Below the pieces are notes generated by a model. That model ran no database searches. It saw only the letters and a list, made by a program, of their open reading frames with translations, and was not told the DNA's origin. Both the position numbers and the translations under genes were made by a program. A DNA stretch of 64,000 nt from Nereocystis luetkeana (lineage: Eukaryota > Sar > Phaeophyceae > Laminariales > Laminariaceae), in NCBI GenBank assembly GCA_031213475.1, contig JARUPZ010000020.1, positions 1,116,001-1,180,000 of the forward strand. The letters run 5' to 3'. Shown here piece by piece: positions 11,396-23,830 of this stretch (within the stretch, counting starts at the first letter, position 1; every line of letters starts with the position of its first letter).

Positions 11396-13044
11396 TCCAC
11401 CTTGGCCGCCCTCGCGCGAGGGCGATTCGCTTCCAGTTGATCTAGGGTATTGATTATTAGAGAAAAAAACATCAATCGAGTCTACACAATGCCAAAATGT
11501 GCAACGACCAGCGTGAAATATGGTTTCCCAAAATATGTACCAGGTACATGGGAACTTTTCCGCACAAGCACGTACGCGGCAGTATACTCGTAATAATGAT
11601 ATTGGGTAGTAAATATTGAGTTTTTCTGGGCTCTCTATGTGCGTAGTGTGGCACGGCGTACAGCATACAGCACACAGCAAGATCAACTATTAATAGAATA
11701 TATATGACGGGCTCGAAGAAATGAGGTGGATGCATGCTCTAGGGGGCAAAAACGACAGATTCACAAGAGAGAGTACCGAAAAATGACACGAGCATCGCAG
11801 CATAAAAGTGTGGTAAAAACAGCGAGGTTACTAAGAGATAAAATATTTGAGATCCCCAACAAGCGGTCCGAGAGCTGACGACGCTTTGTTGTCCAAAATA
11901 TGTTGTGGGTTGTTACACATTTATTTGTGGGTCGTTACACATTCGACAGATTGAAATGTATTTTCAACTGCCGGGTTATTATTTGCGAGTACCGACACAT
12001 ACGACGAGGATCGCAAAATACAAATAAAGGCGAAAAGTAGAAAGTAATCCACTGCTGTTGTAAAAGACCTATAGCATGCATTTTTTTTGCCATTCGAGAC
12101 GGATAAAGCAGTAGTAGTACTCATAGATAATTTTGCTGTGGCACAAGAAGTGATCCACTCCTGTTGTTGTACTGTAAAATACCTACTATAGTATGCGAAT
12201 GGAAACGCGAAGTACACAAACTTATTTTTTTCAGCTCGTGCGACGATAGACGCTTGATCTCGACAGAGATTCAGCCCACGGCCAACCCGCTCGGTGGCGG
12301 GCAAGATCAACTAGTACTAGTGTAGATGACGGGCTCGAAGAAATGAGGTGGATGCATGCTCTAGGGGGCAAGAGCTTGCCGGCGGCGTCCTACGGTATCC
12401 TCCCAAACGTGAACAAAAAAACATTTTTTGCGTCCTACGGTATCCTCCCAATCCCAAACCTGAAAAAAAAAAAACATTTTTAGCCACTAAACATTTTTTG
12501 CCACTCGAGACGGATACAGCAGTAGTGCCCGTCGATAATTTTGCTGTGGCACAAGAAGTAATCCACTGCAACACAAAGTTTTCTTTCAGCTCGTGCGACG
12601 ATAGACACTCGATCTCGAAAGAGACTCAGCCCACGGCCAACCCGCTCGGTGGCGGGCAAGATCAACAAGTAGTATAGATGACGGGCTCGAAGGAATGAGG
12701 TGAATGCATGCTCTAGGGGGCAAGAGAGCTTGCCGGCGGCGTCCTACGGTATCCTCCCAAACCTGAAAAAGAAAAACATGTTTCATCATTCGAGACGGAT
12801 ACAGCAGTACTCGTAGATAATGTTTTTCATCTATTTTGTGCACACCAGCGGCCAATGCGCTGCACTGAGCGTAGAATCCAAGCGTCTGAGCCAACTCTGA
12901 CTGTCTTTCTTTGGTCTGGCGAACAGCAGTGCTCGACCTACACACTCTGTATTCATCGCCACCCTTGCACAACAACACGGCACTATAGCAGTAGCAGGCA
13001 CCTGGTCTGGTGTATAGACGTCTCCCCAACTCTGGGATATGTTG
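11396..13044. repeat. Broken, repeated pieces of a TIR element (relatives of 22391-23323)
   Basis: The segment GATGACGGGCTCGAAG begins at about 11703, 12325 and 12677. In the last two copies it is followed by the GCTTGCCGGCGGCGTCCTAC block found also near 22720 and (inverted) 26500. A second block, GAGACGGATACAGCAGTA with TTTTGCTGTGGCACAAGAAG, recurs at about 12090, 12505 and (first part only) 12790. The unit AATGGAAACGCGAAG near 12200 matches the left terminus of the intact element. These are partial copies in direct orientation, perhaps from unequal exchange. One CTATTAATAG lies at about 11685. Confidence 0.65.
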
Positions 13045-13340
13045 GTGGTATGGTATATGGGAATATAGGAAAGCCACCGTATGTGGTATGGTATGTGTTG
13101 ACGGTATGGTACGGGAAAAACACAGTATATGGTATGGTACGTTTGCGGTATGGTACCATGGAACAATGTCGTGGATGTATTATATGGCTAAATTTGCCTA
13201 GTGGTATGGTATGTTTCAGTATGTAAGGCCCGTAAGGGTCGAATATGTCGTACGAATATCATAGCTTATATGTCGGCCATTGCAAAGTGTTCGAAAATAT
13301 AAGCCATGCGGACAGACAGACGGACAGACAGATTTACAAT
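13045..13340. repeat. GGTATGGTA and GACAGACA simple repeats
   Basis: From 13045 to about 13215 the word GGTATGGTA recurs in degenerate form. From about 13310 to 13332 there is a short GACAGACAGACGG run. No coding content is seen. Confidence 0.6.
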
Positions 13341-16300
13341 TACCAAAACAGAGACTCAGTTCTACAAACTGAGAATACCTGGTACCAGTGACTGTAAATG
13401 CAACTCGTATGTAAAAGCATTGGTTTGACCGAATATCATGTATGATCTGTCCTCACTTCGGTGACTTTATTGCGCAAGCAACACTTGTAGCAATTGGCAT
13501 ATACCTTCTCCCATTTGCTATACGACGTAATTCGAAGTATGCATTTATTTGCATTTTGTCAAATCTGAGTTGCAAAATTCTGATTTGTTTTACGTTGTGG
13601 GCCTGCCTCCTCTTCCTTTTTTCCCGGACGTAATGTGTTGTGATGTTGCAACGAGTTTCATTCACCTACTATTAATAGCGCTTGTCGAGATGAACATGTG
13701 CCCTGCCGTGCCACGGTTGGTGTATACCTGGTAGGGCATACTACGCGTACACGGCCGAGGTTCCCTGTTGGCGTTTCGTCTCTTAGTGAAGGCATTACGT
13801 TATCTATATTTCGTGCGAGGTGTTCCCAGCGTCGCATACGAGGTACTACCATGGTATGGGTGTATGATCAGGTTTCTTGATGCAGTTTGGAGAAGCCGCA
13901 TTCAATCCAGGCACCGGATATGTAAGATTGTCATCGGTGTAACCTCGTCGGGTCTGCATCTGATACTCTTCCGGGTAGGCTAACGGTATCGGATGTTATA
14001 CGATTAACAGGTATACTATTAATAGTCACTCCCACATCGATCAGACAGGTTTATATTACGTACACCTCAAGAAAAAACTGGTGTTTAGTGGAAGCAGCAT
14101 TCCACGATGTGAAACTCCCTCAGGTGGCGTTACGTAGTTTCCAAAGGAACAGGAATCTGATATACGGCCCAGGCATCCATTACAGCACACCCCACCCCAA
14201 GGAAATACTCGACAAACAAGAAAAGAAAGTAATCTTCCGAGAGGCTACAAAGCCGTTTTCATCCTCACGCCCAAATGAGCATAGTAACATGAATGTCATT
14301 ATTGAAATAACCCTTGCTTCCTCCAGAAAGCGGCCTGATGAACAATCCGTCCGTCCGTGCGTATGCAGCCCTTACAGCGTGTTCACATGCATGCCGGTGG
14401 GTTCTACTACCCAAAGATACCCATATAGCTAGGTACAGCGAGCTGTCAAAAAGCCAAAATGAACTAAACAAGCTCGATAGCAAATACGGTGGGAACCGTA
14501 GGGTGAGAGGCCCCAAATGGAGTCGGAATGTTGTATTATTCTGGGGATACGAAACGGTCAACATACCGACGTATCAACTACAACCATAAGCTCCCTCGCG
14601 ACAAACTAGACACAACGCCCATGCGAGAACTAGAACTGGGTGTACGTAGTGTTTCCTTCGCCTCCATCCTGGTTGGTCAAGTACGGTAAGGCAAAACCTG
14701 ACTATGCCCATTGCTTCAGAAGGGTTCCTTTGCCTTGGAACCAGCGGCGGACGAAAAATATTTGACCGACACCGACCACAAGAAGAACCACACTCTCCAT
14801 CACCGAGCTCTGCATCATGCTCTCGTGGTTCTTTTCTGCACCTGCAGCCACGGCGAGGGCGTCGGCGTAAATGGAGGGAGGTCTCTGTGTGAGCCCGATT
14901 TCGCTCTGTTAACCTTTTATTTGGCTATCCGTTTTCGGACCCAAGAACGGCGATAAAAAATGGCAAGTGCGGTCTTATCAGACCGTCAATATATTATGCA
15001 TGAGCGCGCAGAAGTCCGAACGGTATCATGCCGCGCGTGTCGTATATCTCCTTGTAGTTGTAATATAAAGCTGAACAGTAGTTTGGGCACACGCTACCAG
15101 AGCAGCCCGGCTTGTCCGTGACCAACGCTGTGTTCGTCATTAAATATCGACAGTGATTCCCTCTGCAGTCCCAAAGGCGTTATGCTATTTTGTAAATAAG
15201 CCGCCTGTCTTACCCTCAATATATAGACTACCGGTTCCTCACGAGCGTCACATTCACCGAGGGGAAATATGTATTCGCAGTGCTACCATGGCTCCAAGTC
15301 GTGGATGCGCTGCTAATAATGATCTGTATGTAGCATTCGATGGTCTCGCGCAGTTCAAAGCAGGGGGTCAAACCTATAGTGCGCTGTGTCAGCCGCATCC
15401 TCTCCATCTTCTGGAACCTCTCGATAGCCGAGAACAAGCCTCCCAGCTCTTGAACACCTTTCGTGATAAGCATCAAATCTGATAAACGGGTCGAGTGCAA
15501 TGAGCAAAGCGGCGGAGCACAATCGAGTATCAGCAACAGCGCGAGAAGGAGGGAACCACAAGAAGAACGAAAAAAATGTGGTCTGCATGTTCTTGTCAAA
15601 AACCAACGGAGCTGCGTTGAAAGCCGAATACATGATCGCCCGTAGCGTATGCCAGATATCCACTATTTGCATTCGTAGTTGAGGTGCCCGTATTCCCCAG
15701 AAACACATTATTCAGAGTAGACGCCGTGTTTGCAGCAGAGGTGCCGTGCTGCAACATGTACTTCAGGCATGACTGCAATAGCGTCTCAGAGTGACTCTAA
15801 TTCAATTGTCCAGAGATTGCGATGGTTGTGACAGAACTTTCTCGAAGTAGCGGGAATAAGGGATACACCAATATGCCTTCGTCGCCCCTCCATGGTGCAC
15901 ACTTCTATCTGTCAAGGAAAAAACAATCAGGGATAGGAAATGGGAATGGCAGCATGTGATGCTCGCATTCTGGAGGGAATACAGTCCGAGTAATGTGTAC
16001 CAAGTCCGGGCGGGTTCAGGATGAATAGTACAAGTACCCTTCCCGACAACGACACCGCCTCTGGCATGTTCTCACCGCTATCGTCTTTCCCGTCGTCAGC
16101 ATCGTGCGCATCTCCCGCGTTTTCTTTCGCTCCGTCGCCATCTTCGATGTGGTGTTGTTGTCGTGTCGTTGCAACCGCACCAATAATGTAATATGCACAT
16201 GACAAGGGCAAGCAAAGAAACTGCGGTAAGTCGCCCATTCGTCGAGATGCCGTTACAACCTCCACGAACGACGAGCTCGTGCAAGCAATAGGTGGCTTCG

Positions 16301-16560
16301 AGGTGCGATACGTATAGAAACACCCGCGACTTACTTTCGACGTACAATTGCTTCTCACCACAAGGCATGCAATATGAGGCTAGGGAATTCATCGACAAAG
16401 TGCGTCATGTGGTATAGCCACGCCAAATGCAGACAACACACGTATCAGGAGCAAAAGGCGGGTGTTGATTGACAACACAGACACTCTGTTGCAGAGACTA
16501 TTAATAGCCGGTTAAAAGGAAACAAAAGCCGTCAGCTATCTATAAGTTGGGAGAACATAC
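13341..16560. other. No recognised gene
   Basis: Many short frames exist on both strands but none resembles a known protein and none shows a convincing exon chain. CTATTAATAG palindromes occur near 13668, 14016 and 16498, and TACCTGGTA near 13376 and 13727. On the minus strand a short frame at 15927-16361 is rich in Asp/Gly and probably random. Confidence 0.35.
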
Positions 16561-16790
16561 CTAACACGTTGAACTACAACCAGTCCATTCACACGGAGAA
16601 GGCAGCTCAATGTGAACCACGCGCCAAATATATAGGTACGAACATCAATAAAACATGGTGCCCGATCACACGCACTGGGCGTACCTTTTGTGCCGAGCCT
16701 TGAAATGTCCAGCATCACGTGCTTAGCATCTTGCTCAACGCGTCTATCATTAGAAAGGCATGCCTCGTACTCCCCTTTCGCCGCCGTAAA
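16561..16790 (-). CDS. Possible isolated exon, unknown protein
   Basis: A 230-bp open block lies between a good acceptor (TTTGCCTCCACAG) and a good donor (GTATGT) on the minus strand. It would encode about 76 residues with a Lys/Asp/Glu-rich first half and one hydrophobic stretch (YIFGAWFTLSCLL) that could be a membrane helix. No family is recognised and no partner exon with matching phase was proven. It may be chance. Confidence 0.25.
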
Positions 16791-17577
16791 CTGTGGAGGC
16801 AAAGGACAGAACAAGGATGACGCCAGAACAAGGCAAGGAAAAACCGGATTGATCAGCTTCGCATAATGACGTTTAGAAGAGGTTGGGGGAAAGCACTTTG
16901 CTCCAACAGGATAGGCTATACTCAAAATTATACCTGCTACACCCTGTCGTAGGTGCCGTACCAATTTGAAGTCAGCAGTTGGCCCCTTTTCGCAGTGGCA
17001 CTGAAGCTGCCTATCTACGAGAGATCCCACCTATATCGGGAATTGACAGTAACGATGGCCTCGATTGATACTACTACATTGCGTTTGCATGTGGTGGACA
17101 ACATGACGTTCCCCTAGTCGTAATTGATTATTAATACGTAGTACAATTCGATTAGAACTGTAACTGTCATAGGTTGATGTGCAAGGACAAAAGGAACCTA
17201 TGGCAACATAACAAATCTGCCAATGGTCAATGCGAATACATCGTTCCGTCATTTATACAACTGTAGCAGGAAGGTACCAGGTATATTTCAACAAAAAAGG
17301 TATGAGTAAATCGACATTGCGGTGCTGCGTTGCACGTGCAGTGGTGTATTTGGTCAGTTTGGCGCTTCGCCGTCGTTGCCAGGCCTTACCGTGCTGCGTC
17401 TGCGTACGTCTGCCATTCGTAGTGTTTTTTGGACTGCAGCTCATTGTGTGGTAACGAGCGGACCTAACTATTATTATGAAAACATCAAACTCAGAAAAGA
17501 AGTTAGCAACAAATAGATCTTCAACCTCGCAACTCCAGCAGCAGTGTACCTATGAGCGTCTCCCGATGGCGTACGAG
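16791..17577. other. No recognised gene
   Basis: Short random frames only. TACCAGGTA occurs near 17274. Nothing else can be supported. Confidence 0.35.
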
Positions 17578-18772
17578 CTATACAGAGTGATCCGTGAAGT
17601 CCCACCATACCTTGAATTCGTGTCCTGAAAATCCTTCAGCAAAGGCATCGTCTCCATCGCTTTCCGCGGTGGCGCCACGCGAGCCACGAGCATCGCCACC
17701 ATCTCCGATGGCCAATGACACTACCTTCACCTCGTGCTTCAGAACCCACTTGCGCATACCGAGCCTGGGATTTCCTTCTGGATCAAGGGGTACGGGGCCG
17801 TGCACCTGGCAGCAGGTAACCAGTTTTGCACCCGCGGATCACAGTGAGGGGAGTACGATACACCCATTGAACAAAGGTGCAAAAGCATGACGCAATCTTC
17901 AACAAAACGATAACGTAAGATCGATAGCGCACGCGGACCGCGTGATCTCCAGAATATGTACCGTATGAGCCTACGAGATGAGACCCTTCGGCCGTACCTC
18001 AATTGTCGAACGCGCCGACTTCTCGAACATACCCCTGCATTCTGGAGGCTGGGGAAGGCCAAGAGTTGGTTCTTCGAACTCAACTCTAGGCGACAGTAAA
18101 AAAAAATCACCCAGAAATCACAAAATGTCACAGCAGTCATACACAAGGACGCCGATTTACACTTCACATGTACTTTCCACTGCTGCCGTGGTGCCGTAGG
18201 GCAAGATTGGCCGATATCTAAACAACCCCGCGTTATCTGGTTGCAACCCGTGCGATTTTGAGCTGAAATTCACAAGTATTCAAATAAACAGGCCTTTCGT
18301 TGGTCTCGGCCTCTGGCGGCATGAAAACTATTTTGGGAACCGCAGAAGTATTTGGTCGTGAAACGAAAAAACTGGTATAGGGCAAATATGAAGACCCCTC
18401 GCTCGCTCTTTAAGAGGCGCACTTTGCACTAGGGACGGTGCAGTTGCGGACAACAAGTGGCCTGCTGTTGTGTGACCGGGGGAGGTGGTATGTCTGCTTA
18501 TTTTTGGTGTCGAAGCCGTCTGAATAAGGCGACCCTTATATGGGTACTATCCAAGTACCTCGTAAGGTACTAAGGCATCTCGCCTGATGATCCTTGGTGC
18601 AGGTACAAGTACAAACAAGTACATACTTCGGATACTGGTAGTCTATACCAGGTATACCGGCAAGGCTCAACCTACAGTGAATTCGTAGACTTTCCAGTCT
18701 GTGTCTTTCTTCCTCAGCGGGATTAGATGACACATCTCTGGGCTCCCACTCGAACAACGCCTTCTTCAACAT
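17578..18772 (-). CDS. Unrecognised small gene, three exons proposed
   Basis: Three exon candidates on the minus strand. First: ATG at 18772 to a GTAGGT donor, ending 18676 (starts MLKKALFEWEPRD, charged, no signal peptide). Third-last: 17998-18034, a 37-bp exon between ATGCAG and GTACGG (GMFEKSARSTIE). Last: 17578-17805, opening after CTGCCAG and ending in TAG (starts VHGPVPLDPEG, ends FKVWWDFTDHSV). The last two join in phase 0 and read smoothly. The first ends in phase 1 and the small one needs two bases, so at least one exon between 18035 and 18675 is missing. The terminal exon has a Gly/Ser/Asp-rich loop flanked by hydrophobic strands. I do not recognise the family. Confidence 0.4.
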
Positions 18773-19576
18773 TACTTGCCGGCGAGCCTTTTTCCTTTTT
18801 CATTGTTTCATTACAGGGTCTACGATACTCGTAACGTTTACTTGTTACTTTTTTTCCTGAAACAAAACACCGAGGCTATGGTTCGAGGTAAATTCAAGAA
18901 AAACAAAAAAAAAACAATAGTCTAGCGAAGGTAGGAACCTGACGACATGTATGTCACATTTTTGCTCTCCACGTCGTTGCTACTGCCAGCAGCCCGCTGC
19001 TACGGTGCGCTCTCGCCCGCTTGTGGCTTGGAGCATGCGTCATCCCGAAAGGACTGCGTACTTCGTGCTCGTGCTCGTACCGCCTTGCTTGTAGAGCGCG
19101 ACAGCATGTGACAGCTCGTGTATCATTTCAGTTCTACCACACCGCGGTAGCAGCGGCTGCTGCTGCTGCAAAGCACACGATGAGAATATTAGCTAGTCCA
19201 AAAATCGAAAAATGTAAAAATGGAAGCTGTCGCTACTGCTGGTTGGTGCTGGTGCTGTTTGTTTTTGTTGTTCAAGCTGATGTTGCCGCTATCTGCCGCT
19301 AGCTGTGCTGCTGCTTGCGGTCGTGGGATAGCAGCGGCGGCACTGCGGTTAACTCTGTCGCCAGCACCGTTACTGGGCTGCCGTTGCTACTCGTACGCAG
19401 GTTTTTTTGTTTCCCGTTATTTTGTGGTTAGCCGCGCTGGTGCACATCCCCACTTCCCTCCTCAATTTCGGGGGCGTCGCCTGCAGGGTTTGGTTTACCT
19501 TGTTCGCAAAGACACCAGGATCATGATTGGAAGGGTGTTCACTTTTTTAGCGGAAGCAAAGTAAGATATTCTTCCA
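18773..19576. other. Flank without a recognised gene
   Basis: Contains a short GCTGCTGCTGCTGC run near 19152 and several Ala/Leu/Cys-rich frames typical of GCT repeats. No supported feature. Confidence 0.35.
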
Positions 19577-19908
19577 GCGCCCCCGGTGGCTTCGAAGGTG
19601 GTCCGTGTGCATACTGAGATCAATTTCGTGGGTTCGAGTCTCACCTACTGTAGTGCGTACTCGTAAGAGCTTCTTCTTGCGAAAGAAAATATTAGCGGGA
19701 AGCGCGAGAGCGTGCACTAGCAACATTCGATGAAAACCGACGAGCCGTGGGAATGCTGAATCCTTTGCGTGATAAAAATGAAGGCACGTGCCGGGGGGAA
19801 GAAAGGATGACACCTGTGACCACGGCTTGTCCAGAAGATCGCTGAGGGTAAAACCTCCTACCAGAACGAGTCAGGCTCGAGTGTAAAAGTGATGCGTGAA
19901 AAAAAAAA
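19577..19908 (+). mobile_element. tRNA-derived SINE, copy 1
   Basis: About 330 bp. The 5' end is a tRNA-like head with an A-box-like GTGGCTTCGAAGGTGG and a B box GTGGGTTCGAGTCTCACC about 50 bp apart. A unique body follows (GCGCGAGAGCGTG, CGACGAGCNGTGGGAATGCTGAA, GACCACGGCTTGTCCAGAA, AGGGTAAAACCTCC) and an A-rich tail at 19899-19908. Two relatives lie at 40775 and 41448. Pol III promoter boxes plus poly-A fit a SINE mobilised by a LINE. No clear target duplication is seen. Confidence 0.85.
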
Positions 19909-20529
19909 CTAATGGAACAAAAAAAACAAAAAAAATCGACCGTATCATTTTCGTGGGGTTATACGTTCGAGCATGTCGTCGTTGAGCATCCCATAAGCAC
20001 AACACAGCACGCACGGTGCAATCAATCCTACACAGCAGCAAACAGCAAACCAGTACGTGCCGATCGAAGGGCGACAACGCAAGCGAGCACGACAGTTGGA
20101 GCCGCATGTCGTCGAGCACTATAACAGTTCGCTGTGTTTTCAAAACAATGAACAAATCGAAATCTGCCCAGCCTGCAGAAAAAAATTAGCATACCCGTAG
20201 AGCTTGGAATTTGCAAAGCGTCAGTTCGTACCAAAAACCTGAACTCGTGAACTTATCTGTCCACTTCATTCGCATTTTGTATTCTTCCTCACGAGCGAAC
20301 GTGAAGAGCGGACGAAGCCGCCCACGGAGTGAAGCGGTTGTGTCAAGAACTGCAAACATTTATTTTACATATTACTTGAAAATGCTATTAATAGTAGGGT
20401 AGGAAACATATTTTCAGTATATACGTACAGTAGTGTGAATCGTTGTCGCCTGCCTTCTGCAGTGTCGCCTCAGTTTATATCCGGGCACCCGAACCACGGC
20501 TACGACGTATCACGAGTACCAGGTATACC
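19909..20529. other. No recognised gene
   Basis: A-rich continuation of the SINE tail to about 19936, then short frames only. CTATTAATAG occurs near 20387 and TACCAGGTA near 20516. Confidence 0.35.
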
Positions 20530-20532
20530 TTA

Positions 20533-21310
20533 GGGCCTGTATTAACGAGCAACTGTTTTCATTGTAATCGAGCAACAAAAAATGATTTGGTATAAAATTT
20601 GGAATAGAATTTCGTGAAAAATATGAATTTGGGTCCTATCGAGGAACAGCGTATTTTGTTGACAACATCGAAAAACGCACAAGGGTCAACGAACGCCCGA
20701 GGGCAACCAACGAGGCGAGCGACGGCCCGCGTCCTCCCCGGGGCGCCGCGGCCAGCGGCCGATTATTCATGCCGACAACGCCGAAGAGGCTATCGCTCCT
20801 GGGATGCCCTGGGTGGCTGGCACAGCCCCGAAGCCCCACGCAGGCAGCAGCGACGGAGAAACAGTGATCGAACTTGTGAACGAAGTCATGACCTGGTCGG
20901 TGCTCGTGTGGTTTGCGAGCCAACTTGGGATGAAAAAATGGGTTTGCCACGGCCTCGTATTTTTTTACTCTGTGATAGGGGCCGTCAGACCTCGCGCTGC
21001 GGCTGCTCCGGTGGTCCTGTCTCGCGGGAATGGTGGATTTAGCCTGAGAAGCAGTCGACGACACCCGTGGCTTGCTTCGGTTCAGGAACATCCAACATGG
21101 AGTAGGACTATTTCCCCAAATTGAATCGCACGAGAGCAAAACAAGTCCCAAAAAACTTCTTAGGTTTTTTGCGGAAGATCAAACTGTGGTTGGATTAGGA
21201 CCCAAAGGCTATTTATTATATTCACCAAACCAAAACAGAATCGGGTTGAAACTGCTTGCAAAAACCCAAAACGATCATTTCTGTTTTGAAGTGGAAATAA
21301 AATTCTAGGA
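20533..21310. repeat. Repeat related to the 27627-28460 element
   Basis: After a TTA triplet the sequence begins GGGCCTGTATTAACGAG, like the termini of the elements at 3855 and 27627. An internal block near 20780-20830 is similar, in inverted orientation, to 28160-28200 in the larger element. The right terminus was not found, and an inner inverted pair (TTTGGGTCCTA near 20627, its complement near 21195) suggests another insertion. Open frames here are short and unconvincing. Confidence 0.4.
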
Positions 21311-22038
21311 AAATGGAAATACAGCACCACATAACGAATAACGAAATGAAAGTACGAAAAACGAGACACCCACGGCTTCGTGCGGGATGCTGCTCGCTGC
21401 TGCTGCGTGGCTCGCGGCGTGTGCGTGTGCTCTGTGCTCTATGGCAGTCATGCGAAGAGTGCCAATCGATGCGACCGGGGCACGTTGTGCAGTGTGTGTG
21501 CGTAGGCTGTGTATGTGCGTGTGGTGCGGTCACACACCCCAGAGCCCAGAGTATCGCTATTTTGCTGACCGCTCGTGCCCGCAGCAAGAACAAGCAGCAC
21601 AGAGCAGCAGCTTCAGCAGCAGTCCGCAACGCACACGACGCCGTCAACGATGCTGAAGCTGCACCCTGCCAGCCCTCCACCGCATATGGCCGCATGACTT
21701 TGCCGGTCTTCGCGGAGGCCTCGCGTTGACGCGGCCCCGCCAAATGGGCCATGCGCTTGGTTCGAAAGCTTGGAGGTGTGAGGCAACCCATGTGCCATGC
21801 CGCCCTCCTTCTGGCTGCTGCTGCACACTGGGCGTGTGAGTACGTGACGCAGATGATCCGGTGTTTTGCTCATGCGATGTGTTCATTCGCCCGGGGAAAC
21901 TCGGAATCTCCTATTAATAGTCAACAGGATTACTGTTCCATTCCAGATCCAGAAAAGCAAATCCAATTCAAAAATATGTGAAGATATGGGCCATATCATT
22001 TGATTGTGGGTCTTGATTTTGGGAAGTTGATTATTTTC
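21311..22038. other. No recognised gene
   Basis: GC-rich, GTGTGCGTGT-like low complexity near 21480-21530 and many GCAGCAGC words. Frames are cysteine- or alanine-rich and overlap on both strands. CTATTAATAG lies near 21911. Confidence 0.35.
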
Positions 22039-23830
22039 AGGGGTTTTCGCGGGTCATGACCCGACCCGCGGATCGGGTCACGGGGTGTTCAAAATGCCAC
22101 GGGTCGGGTCGGGTCGTGTCAGGAAGTGTTTAAAGAACTCACGAGTCGGGTCGGATCGGGTCGAGAGGATTCCAAATCTGGCCGGTCGGTCAGGTCGGGT
22201 CAAGATTTTTTCAAATCTCACCGGTCGGGTCGGGTCGTGTTAATCATTTTTCAAATGTCACCGGTCGGGTCAGGTCATGGCCCGTGAGAAACGGGACAAT
22301 CGCGAGTCGGGCCAGCATGACCCGCGAGTTGTTTTCTACTGATCCGCGGGTCAGACCCGCGCATCCGGCTGGCGAATCCTACACTTGTAAGACCTATCTA
22401 TGCCAATGGAAACGCGAAGTTCGAAAGTTTTTTTCAAATATATTGCTTTAAAAATTGTCGTACCGCCGCTGTGGGGAAAAAAAAAAGAGGCTTATTTTTT
22501 ACTTTATTTCCCCCCAACGGCTGCAGGCGGCGCAATTTGTTTTTTCTGGTTGCAAATTGTCAACACGGTGATCGAAACCAGCTCGTGCGACGATCGACTC
22601 TCGATCTCAACATAGACTCAGCCCACAGCCAACCCGCTCGGTATCTGGCAAGCCCAACGAATATAGATGACGGCCTCGAAGATATCAGGTGGATCCATGG
22701 TCTAGGGGGCGAGAGCTTGCCGGCGGCGTCCTACGGTATCCTCCCAAACCTGAAAAAAAGTCTATTTTTTGCCATTCGAGACGGATGGAGAAGATTTGTC
22801 TTCTGTTTTGTGCAAACCAGCGGTCAACTGTTTTTTTATCATACGCCTGGTCAGCTCCCGCCACATGACACCGGCCATGGTGTGAAGACGGTGACCCTAG
22901 GGTGGGTCGGAGCCCCTAACGAGCGCACTCCATTCAGAATTCATGGCGCAATCGTTGGTTTTGTTGATCGATGTCTGTCAAGGACTCGGAATCTCGCCGC
23001 TTCGAACCAAAGATCGGCCTGAGTTTTTCTCACGCCGATGTTGACCCAACATCGGCCCCAGATTTGCTTTTTTCGGGCTTTTCCAAAAGTTAGGAACTTT
23101 TTTTTTTTTTAGGTGGCCCATAGGAAGCGTGTTCTGAAAAAAATTGGCGGATATCTTTGAAATTCAAACTTTTTATTGCAACTTCGCTGTACCATTGGCA
23201 TAGGTCTTAGGAACTTCTTTTTTTTTTGCGTGGCCCATAGGAAGCGTGTTCTGAAAAACTTCGGCGGGTATCTTTGAAATTCAAACTTTTTATTGAAAAA
23301 TCGCTGTCCCATTGGCATAGGTCTTACCCAAAGGCTTCTCCCGTACCAATACTCGATAATACTCCTTTAGTATCATATTCACACACTAAAACACCGCCAC
23401 ATCCACATACGCATACCCGCATCAATCCATACCCACTACAGCCAGGCCACACATGGCTGTGGGACACAAAAATGAATATTTAACAATTTTTGAAGTGTCG
23501 ACCCAAGGGCCAGATCCGCGGGTCGAACCCGCGGTTCAAGAGGAACGGTCTCGCGGGTAGAGTAAGCGGGTGAAGGTGGTGGGTCGGGTCGGGTCGGGTC
23601 GGGTCGGGTTAGGTCAGGAAATTTTGAACTCTCACGGGTCGGGTCGGGTGGGGTCGGGTCAACAGTTTTTTAAATCTCGCGGGCCGGGTCGGGTCGGGTC
23701 GGGTCGAGTCAAGAGGCTTTCAAAACCTCGTGGGTCGGGTTGGGTCAAATCAACACACCTCAAAATTTTCGCAGGTCAGACCCGACCCGACCCGACCCGT
23801 GAGGTTTGACCTGACTCGCGAAAAACCCTG
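22039..23830. mobile_element. hAT-like element with GGGTC repeats, split by another transposon
   Basis: Left end CAGGGGTTTTCGCGGGTCA at 22039 and right end (reverse complement CAGGGTTTTTCGCGAGTCA) at 23830 form about 19-bp terminal inverted repeats that start CAGGG, as in hAT transposons. Inside, two blocks (22041-22375 and 23513-23820) are made of GGGTCGGGTC words in roughly 50-bp periods. Between the blocks sits an unrelated TIR element (22391-23323). No transposase frame is present. An 8-bp target duplication could not be confirmed, so the hAT assignment rests on the termini only. Confidence 0.55.
22391..23323 (+). mobile_element. TIR element A, non-autonomous DNA transposon
   Basis: About 930 bp with ends GACCTATNNATGCCAATGG (left) and CCATTGGCATAGGTC (right), flanked by TAA and TTA. 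The right end contains a direct ~113-bp duplication (about 23105-23213 and 23218-23323), so the terminal motif appears twice. It has no transposase frame. An inverted relative is at 26010-26850 with high similarity over the full length. Triplet TTA/TAA flanks fit PIF/Harbinger-like insertion; this is inference. Confidence 0.7.

Noticed and set aside
16096-16398. Continuation of the possible exon at 16561-16790 across a 68-bp intron
   Set aside because: Such a short intron does not fit this genome and the joined frame soon stops.
20614-21151. Overlapping 140-170-codon frames on both strands
   Set aside because: They lie in DNA related to TIR element D and show no protein family signature.
22041-23820. 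CRISPR-like or telomeric array of GGGTC words
   Set aside because: The repeat word is 5-10 bp, spacing is irregular, spacers are degenerate copies of the same word, and it lies inside TIR ends in a eukaryotic context; it is not a telomere repeat type known to me.
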